Assembly: GCF_036226505.1 (NCBI RefSeq)
Contig: NZ_CP108484.1
Coordinates: 2,356,001-2,420,000, forward strand
DNA length: 64,000 nt
Source of the DNA: Kitasatospora sp. NBC_01246
Lineage (GTDB): Bacteria; Actinomycetota; Actinomycetes; Streptomycetales; Streptomycetaceae
Direction: 5' to 3'
The notes under the pieces were generated by a model. That model was not told the origin of the DNA, did not search any database, and saw only the letters and a list, made by a program, of their open reading frames with translations. The translations under genes were made by a program, and so were the position numbers. Shown here one piece after another: positions 60,128 through 64,000 of this stretch. Position 1 is the stretch's first letter; every line of letters begins with the position of its first letter.

Positions 60128-60859
60128 ATGACGCGACACATCGCCTTCGACGCCCTGCACAACTTCCGTGACATGGGCGGATACCGGAACTCTGACGGAT
60201 CGTCGGTCCGGTGGGGCCGGCTCTACCGGTCGGACTCGCTGGGCAAGCTCTCCTCGCCCGAGGACCTCGCGGTGTTCCGGGGCCTCGGCATCGGCACCGT
60301 GATCGACCTGCGCTACCCGTGGGAGATCGCCGCCAAGGGGCGGATACCCGTGATGGACGGCGTGGCCTACCACAACCTCTCGATCGAGCACCGGCCGTAC
60401 GACCAGGCGGAGATCGACCCGGACGTCGATCCCTGGCGCTACCTCGCGGACCGGTTCGCCGAGGTGGCCGAGGACGGGGTGGCGGAGATCCGCCAGGTGA
60501 TCGAACTGGTCGCGGCCGCGGACCACCCGGTGGTCTTCCACTGCGCCTCCGGCAAGGACCGCACCGGGCTGATCGCCGCACTGCTCCTCACCCTGCTCGA
60601 CGTCCCCGAGGTCGACATCGCGGCCGACTTCGCCCTCACCGAACTGGCCACGCCGCACCTCGTCGCCGACTGGCACGCCGCCAACCCCGGGCGCACGCTG
60701 CGCTGGCCGGGGTACGGGCGCGCGCCGGAGGACGTGATCCGGCACGTGCTCGCCGACCTCACCGCCGCCCACGGCTCGGTGCGCGCCTATGCCACCGGCA
60801 CACTCGGTGTCGACGAAGAACTGATCGGCACACTGCGCTCCCGGCTGCTCACCGAATAG
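60128..60859 (+). CDS. Tyrosine-specific protein phosphatase (PTP, DSP-like)
   Basis: 243 residues from ATG 60128, probably leaderless. The signature VVFHCASGKDRTGLIAALLL gives catalytic Cys139 in the HCxxGKDRT loop that marks bacterial tyrosine or phosphoinositide phosphatases. The N-terminus NFRDMGGYRNSDG and VIDLRYPWEIA (Asp and Arg of the fold) fit the same group, often annotated as IphP-like. It hydrolyses phosphotyrosine or lipid phosphates in the cytoplasm. It reads away from the four-helix membrane protein gene. Confidence 0.93.
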   Translation: MTRHIAFDALHNFRDMGGYRNSDGSSVRWGRLYRSDSLGKLSSPEDLAVFRGLGIGTVIDLRYPWEIAAKGRIPVMDGVAYHNLSIEHRPYDQAEIDPDVDPWRYLADRFAEVAEDGVAEIRQVIELVAAADHPVVFHCASGKDRTGLIAALLLTLLDVPEVDIAADFALTELATPHLVADWHAANPGRTLRWPGYGRAPEDVIRHVLADLTAAHGSVRAYATGTLGVDEELIGTLRSRLLTE

Positions 60860-61215
60860 CCGACGGGCGGCGGGAACCAGCCACCCCATGTTTCAAATGA
60901 CAATCCTACAAAATTAGACCTGAACAACCTTTCGCTCATCCGAGGACATCTGCGGAAATGCTTGGCCGACTTCCCGTCGGCCAAGCAAATCTTCGAGCAC
61001 TTCGTATCACCGGCTTGCCAAGCCCCGGCCCTATCACCCCCACCCTCCGAATGGCCGGAAACAATAGTTCTTGGCAGCTGTTCGTGCACGCTAAGGTCGT
61101 TTCCGCGGCGGCTCGTCCGATCGGGTGATCAAGGCCGATGGCAGTCGAACCTCCGCTCGCTTCTTTTTGCCTGCATGACGCCCTCCGTGGCGTCACCGAA
61201 AAGATCGGACGGGAT
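60860..61215 (+). other. 356-bp low-GC intergenic region with a strong hairpin
   Basis: The DNA between the phosphatase and the small secreted gene is markedly less GC-rich than its surroundings (for example TTTCAAATGACAATCCTACA at 60891-60910). It holds a perfect 11-bp hairpin (GCTTGGCCGAC with its complement) at 60960-60986 with a 5-nt loop, followed by AAATC rather than a T-run. No credible gene was found in any frame. It is either the terminator of the phosphatase gene or a regulatory leader of the secreted gene. Confidence 0.6.
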
Positions 61216-61617
61216 ATGCACGCAAAGCACCGCACGCTCGTGCGCGGCATTCTGGTGGCCGGCGCGCTGCTCGGGTTCGCCGGCGCGACGCCGGCCCTCG
61301 CCGAGGGCTCCTGGACGTCCCACATCAGCAACTGGGGGCCCGGCTCCGAGTCCCGCCGGTGGACGGACTACGACCGGGACGACGCCGTGACGACGGTGTC
61401 GTTCAAGGGCTGCACCACCGACACCAACGAGTTCAAGAACGCCGATCTCCAGCTCTACAAGGACGTCGTCGGCCCCGACCGGGCCTACGGGTACCGGCTG
61501 AACCGGTGCGACACCTCCGTCTGGGGCGACCAGAGCTCCGGCGAGTACTACTTCGCGCTGGAGGGCGTGCGCGCCGGCGGCAAGCTCTGGGTCGACTCGG
61601 TGAGCACCCAGTACTGA
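61216..61617 (+). CDS. Small secreted protein of unknown family
   Basis: 133 residues from ATG 61216 (GGACGGG upstream). The signal peptide (LVRGILVAGALLGFAGATPA) ends with LAEGS. The mature part is about 100 residues with WTSHISNWGPGSESRRWTDY, a conserved-looking Cys pair (FKGCTTDTN and LNRCDTSVWG) that can form a disulfide, and Trp-rich turns. It is likely a beta-rich exported protein, but I recognise no family. The frame is open back to 61138; those 26 residues precede the signal and are excluded. Confidence 0.75.
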   Translation: MHAKHRTLVRGILVAGALLGFAGATPALAEGSWTSHISNWGPGSESRRWTDYDRDDAVTTVSFKGCTTDTNEFKNADLQLYKDVVGPDRAYGYRLNRCDTSVWGDQSSGEYYFALEGVRAGGKLWVDSVSTQY

Positions 61618-61633
61618 GCCCGGCCCGCCCACC

Positions 61634-61677
61634 GGAGTCCCGGGAAGTCCGGGCGTTCCCCGACTTCCCGGGACTCC
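61634..61677 (+). terminator. Hairpin terminator after the small secreted gene
   Basis: Perfect 16-bp arms (GGAGTCCCGGGAAGTC and its complement) with an inner GGG/CCC pair, 16 bp after the stop. Confidence 0.75.
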
Positions 61678-61789
61678 CCGGCCTCCCGACGACCCGTGGT
61701 GCCGGTGGAGACCCCGCCCGCCGACCCGCCTCCCTCCCCTCCCCCGGTATCGCCCCCGCACCCACCGAGCGAAATGCGTCGACCCCGCC

Positions 61790-62524
61790 ATGTCCCTTGA
61801 GTTCCACCACGTCGACTTCCAGTACAGCCGGAAAGCCGGACTCTTCGCCGGCTTCGCCCTGCGGATCGACGATCCGGCCACCGTCCTGCTCGGCCCCAAC
61901 GGCGCCGGCAAGTCCACCCTGATGGCCCTGGCCTCCTCCCAACTCGCCCCGCGCCGGGGCTCGGTCTCCTGGCGCGGACGCACCCCGACCGGGCACGGCG
62001 ACCGGGCGGCCTACCGGCGGGCGGTGGCCTGGCTGCCGCAACAGGTCACCCCGGTCCCGGGGCTCAGCGTGCGCGAACAGGTCGCGTACAGCGGGTGGTT
62101 GAAGGGCATGTCGCGCGCCGACGCCTGGCACGCGTCGGCCGGCGCGCTGGACCGGGTCGGGCTGGCCTCGCTCGCCGACCGGCGCAGCCACCGGCTCTCC
62201 GGCGGGCAGCTGCGCCGGCTGGGCATCGCCGGCTGCCTGGCGCACCGCAGCGAACTGATCCTGATGGACGAGCCGACCGCCGGGCTCGACCCGGCGCAGC
62301 GCGGCATGTTCCGCACCCTCGTCGAGGACTTGACCACCGAGGTGAGCGTGATCGTCTCCACCCACCAGACCGAGGACCTCGCCACGAGCTACCGGCACGT
62401 GGTGGTGCTGGACCAGGGCCGGGTCCGGTTCCAGGGCGGCATCGAGGAGTTCCATGCCCTCGCCCCCGGCCGGGGCGAGGGCGCCGAGGCCGCCTACACG
62501 CACCTGGTCGAGCGGGAGGCCTGA
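61790..62524 (+). CDS. ABC transporter ATP-binding protein
   Basis: 244 residues from ATG 61790. Walker A LGPNGAGKSTLMALAS, Q-loop VAWLPQQVTPVPG, signature HRLSGGQLRRLGIAGCL, Walker B LILMDEPTAGLDPAQRGM, H-loop STHQTEDLATS. No C-terminal extension, so it is the minimal ATPase of an ABC-2-like exporter. The next gene starts 2 bp after its stop and encodes a membrane protein; a third membrane-protein gene follows with overlap. The cargo is unknown. There is a long GC-rich leader after the terminator and the ribosome site is weak. Confidence 0.92.
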   Translation: MSLEFHHVDFQYSRKAGLFAGFALRIDDPATVLLGPNGAGKSTLMALASSQLAPRRGSVSWRGRTPTGHGDRAAYRRAVAWLPQQVTPVPGLSVREQVAYSGWLKGMSRADAWHASAGALDRVGLASLADRRSHRLSGGQLRRLGIAGCLAHRSELILMDEPTAGLDPAQRGMFRTLVEDLTTEVSVIVSTHQTEDLATSYRHVVVLDQGRVRFQGGIEEFHALAPGRGEGAEAAYTHLVEREA

Positions 62525-62525
62525 C

Positions 62526-63803
62526 GTGCTGCTGCGCACCGTCCTCCGCACCTCCGCCGGACTGCGGGCACTGCCGTTCCTGGTCGGCTTCCTGCTCGTC
62601 GCGCTCGGCGACGAGATCACCGACTGGGTCACCCCCGCCTACGGCCTCTCCGCCACCGGACACGCGAGCATCGCGCTGCCGTTCGCCGGCGCGGCCTGCG
62701 CGGCCGCCGGGGCCTGGGAGGGCGGCCGACTGCACCGGGGGCGGGTCTTCGACCGCTCACCGGTCCGGTCGCCGCTGGCGATCACGGCGCCCGTCCTGCT
62801 CCCGGTGGTGGTGATGGGCGGACTCGGCATGGCCGCGGCCGTCGGCGCCGCCGCGGCCGCCGGCGGCACGGTGGCCGGCACGCCGCAGCCCGGCCTGTTC
62901 GCCGCCTGGGCCGGGCTGCTGCTCGCCAACACCCTGGTCGGCTCGATCGTCGGGCGGGTCCTGGTACCGGTGGTCGCGGTGCCGCTGGCCCTGGTCAGCA
63001 GCTTCGTGCTGAACGCCTACCCGGCCTCGTCCACCACCTACTGGTTGCGGCACCTGGTCGGCGGCGGGCTCTCCGACTGCTGCGCCGTGGACCAGGTCCT
63101 CGACCAGAAGGCCGTGCTGAGCGCCCTGGCGTTCTCGGGCGCGGTGTGCGCGGCGGCCGTCCTGGTGATCCGGTACCGCGGCGCGCCGGCCGCGCTCGCC
63201 GTCGCGCTGGCGGTGACGGCCGGCGGGATCACGCTCGCCACCCACCTCGCCCGGGGGCTCGGACCCGAGCCCGTACTGGACCGGCCCGGCACCGCGCTGG
63301 TCTGCGACCACGGCCGGCCGCGGATCTGCCTCTGGCCGGAGCTGGGCACCGCCCGTGCGGACCTGGTCCGGACGGAGGCCCGACGGGTCGTCACCACCCT
63401 GGCCGAGCGGGGCGTCCCGGTACCCGCGACGCTCACCATGGCGGCCCGGCCGGGGCCGGGCGAGGCCAAGCTGGGCGTCCCGACCACGGCCCGCGCGCAG
63501 GACGTGGCACCCGGCGTGGTCGGCGGGCTGCTCCCCCGCACCCCGGACTGCGCCCGGGCGGGCGCCCCCTACCCGGCCGGCGCGGCCGCCGGACCGGTGG
63601 CCGCCTGGCTCACCGCCGAGGCCGCCCCGGACGGAGCGGCGCCCGCCGCCCGGGGTCGGTTCGGCGCGGAGGACGCCGCGCTCGCCGGGCACCTGCTGCG
63701 GCTCCCCCGGGAAGCCCAACTCGACTGGTACCGGGCGGCCACCGAGGCCCTGCGCCACTGCGACACCGCGGCACCCGCACTGCCCCCGGGCGGTGACCGG
63801 TGA
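62526..63803 (+). CDS. Multi-pass membrane protein of the same ABC locus
   Basis: 425 residues from GTG 62526; the ORF frame is open upstream inside the ATPase gene and that part is rejected. At least five hydrophobic helices (LRALPFLVGFLLVALGDEIT, LLPVVVMGGLGMAAAVGAAA, LFAAWAGLLLANTLVGSIVG, AVLSALAFSGAVCAAAVLVI, AALAVALAVTAGGITLATHL) followed by a soluble region with LVCDHGRPRICLWPELGTAR and an Asp/Arg-rich C-terminus. Similar proteins accompany ABC ATPases in streptomycetes as permease components (DUF7224-like). Its stop overlaps the start of the next gene (GTGA). Confidence 0.8.
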   Translation: MLLRTVLRTSAGLRALPFLVGFLLVALGDEITDWVTPAYGLSATGHASIALPFAGAACAAAGAWEGGRLHRGRVFDRSPVRSPLAITAPVLLPVVVMGGLGMAAAVGAAAAAGGTVAGTPQPGLFAAWAGLLLANTLVGSIVGRVLVPVVAVPLALVSSFVLNAYPASSTTYWLRHLVGGGLSDCCAVDQVLDQKAVLSALAFSGAVCAAAVLVIRYRGAPAALAVALAVTAGGITLATHLARGLGPEPVLDRPGTALVCDHGRPRICLWPELGTARADLVRTEARRVVTTLAERGVPVPATLTMAARPGPGEAKLGVPTTARAQDVAPGVVGGLLPRTPDCARAGAPYPAGAAAGPVAAWLTAEAAPDGAAPAARGRFGAEDAALAGHLLRLPREAQLDWYRAATEALRHCDTAAPALPPGGDR

Positions 63804-64000
63804 TCTGGTGGTGCAAGGCACGCGCGGTACCCGCCGTCGTCGCCGCCCTGGCCGGGACGTTCGCGGTGGGCCTGCTCATCGGCGACGGCGAACTGCCGGT
63901 GCCCGCACTGCACGGGCATGCGGGCCACTTCCTGGTGGGGCACATCATCACGCTGCTGCCCGCCGCGTTCCTGCTGCACGGCCTCGGCCGGGGCGACCTG
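63800..64000 (+). CDS. Second membrane protein of the ABC locus (3'-truncated by window edge)
   Basis: From GTG 63800, overlapping the previous stop by 4 bp, 67 residues are seen: VIWWCKARAVPAVVAALAG, then a first helix and a second (HFLVGHIITLLPAAFLLHGL). The frame is open to the edge of the window. It is presumably the second permease subunit of the exporter encoded at 61790-63803. Confidence 0.78.
   Translation, partial: MIWWCKARAVPAVVAALAGTFAVGLLIGDGELPVPALHGHAGHFLVGHIITLLPAAFLLHGLGRGDL

Overview
The window is chromosomal DNA from a high-GC actinomycete, almost certainly a Streptomycetaceae member (Streptomyces or Kitasatospora). Reasons: third-position GC bias throughout; frequent GTG starts; many start codons only 6-7 nt downstream of a TANNNT hexamer (leaderless transcripts); and typical streptomycete content: RppA type III PKS with a CYP158-like P450, a chitinase behind a DasR-like site, an actinobacterial ImuA/ImuB/DnaE2 mutasome behind a LexA box, DUF397/DUF5753 regulators, and a leader peptide of the RRHVDLxR...CR type. 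I saw no rRNA, tRNA, CRISPR array, insertion sequence or phage module.

Layout. 1-4.2 kb: 3' part of an acyl-CoA synthetase gene, then small metabolic and secreted genes and a DUF4232-type lipoprotein. 4.3-7.8 kb: DrrB/DrrA-like exporter and a DUF4097 protein on the minus strand, divergent from a two-HTH GbsR/MarR-like regulator; an unusually AT-rich divergent region carries an array of GTTGC-type sites. 7.8-14 kb: SOS mutasome operon (ImuA-like, ImuB, DnaE2) behind a LexA box. 14.2-17.8 kb: AhpD-like, SRPBCC, DinB and MpaB-type proteins, a 51-residue membrane protein, and an SgcJ/EcaC-like gene under a SoxR/MerR-like dyad. 17.8-21.5 kb: rearranged EamA exporter locus with an MFS gene remnant, a LysR regulator, and a leader-peptide-controlled 2OG/Fe(II) dioxygenase. 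21.6-28.5 kb: fatty acid beta-oxidation block (MerR regulator, FadB-type enzyme, thiolase, acyl-CoA dehydrogenase, CoA transferase).

28.7-31 kb: a three-gene set resembling type VII-secreted helical proteins plus a membrane-anchored partner; the middle gene carries a -1 frameshift. 31.2-34 kb: two-component system and a Pr6Pr membrane protein. 34.1-39.1 kb: two ABC-F proteins flanking a secreted trypsin-like protease; the first has a long leader with a candidate attenuator. 39.2-45.9 kb: nitroreductase, GNAT, aldo/keto reductase, GDSL hydrolase, choice-of-anchor C protein, GH18 chitinase, LysE exporter. 46-48.9 kb: an SDR-like protein with a four-cysteine insert, and a Tat-exported PI-PLC. 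49-52.2 kb: P450-rppA-Nudix operon (flaviolin/THN pigment chemistry) behind a perfect 16-bp palindrome. 52.3-55.4 kb: SHOCT membrane protein and Tex. 55.7-58.7 kb: phosphotransferase, then a damaged WhiJ-type regulatory locus (truncated RsbW-like ATPase joined to a TPR gene remnant, and an HTH-DUF5753 protein fused to DUF397). 58.8-64 kb: membrane protein, tyrosine phosphatase, small secreted protein, and the start of an ABC exporter operon that runs off the end.

Two themes recur. Short tandem repeats, several of them multiples of 3 bp, sit at gene edges (6106-6159, 18002-18055, 19031-19115, 27226-27380, 46266-46370). Several loci show gene fusion or truncation scars (17.8-18.0 kb, 21.48 kb, 29.6 kb, 57.1 kb, 58.45 kb).
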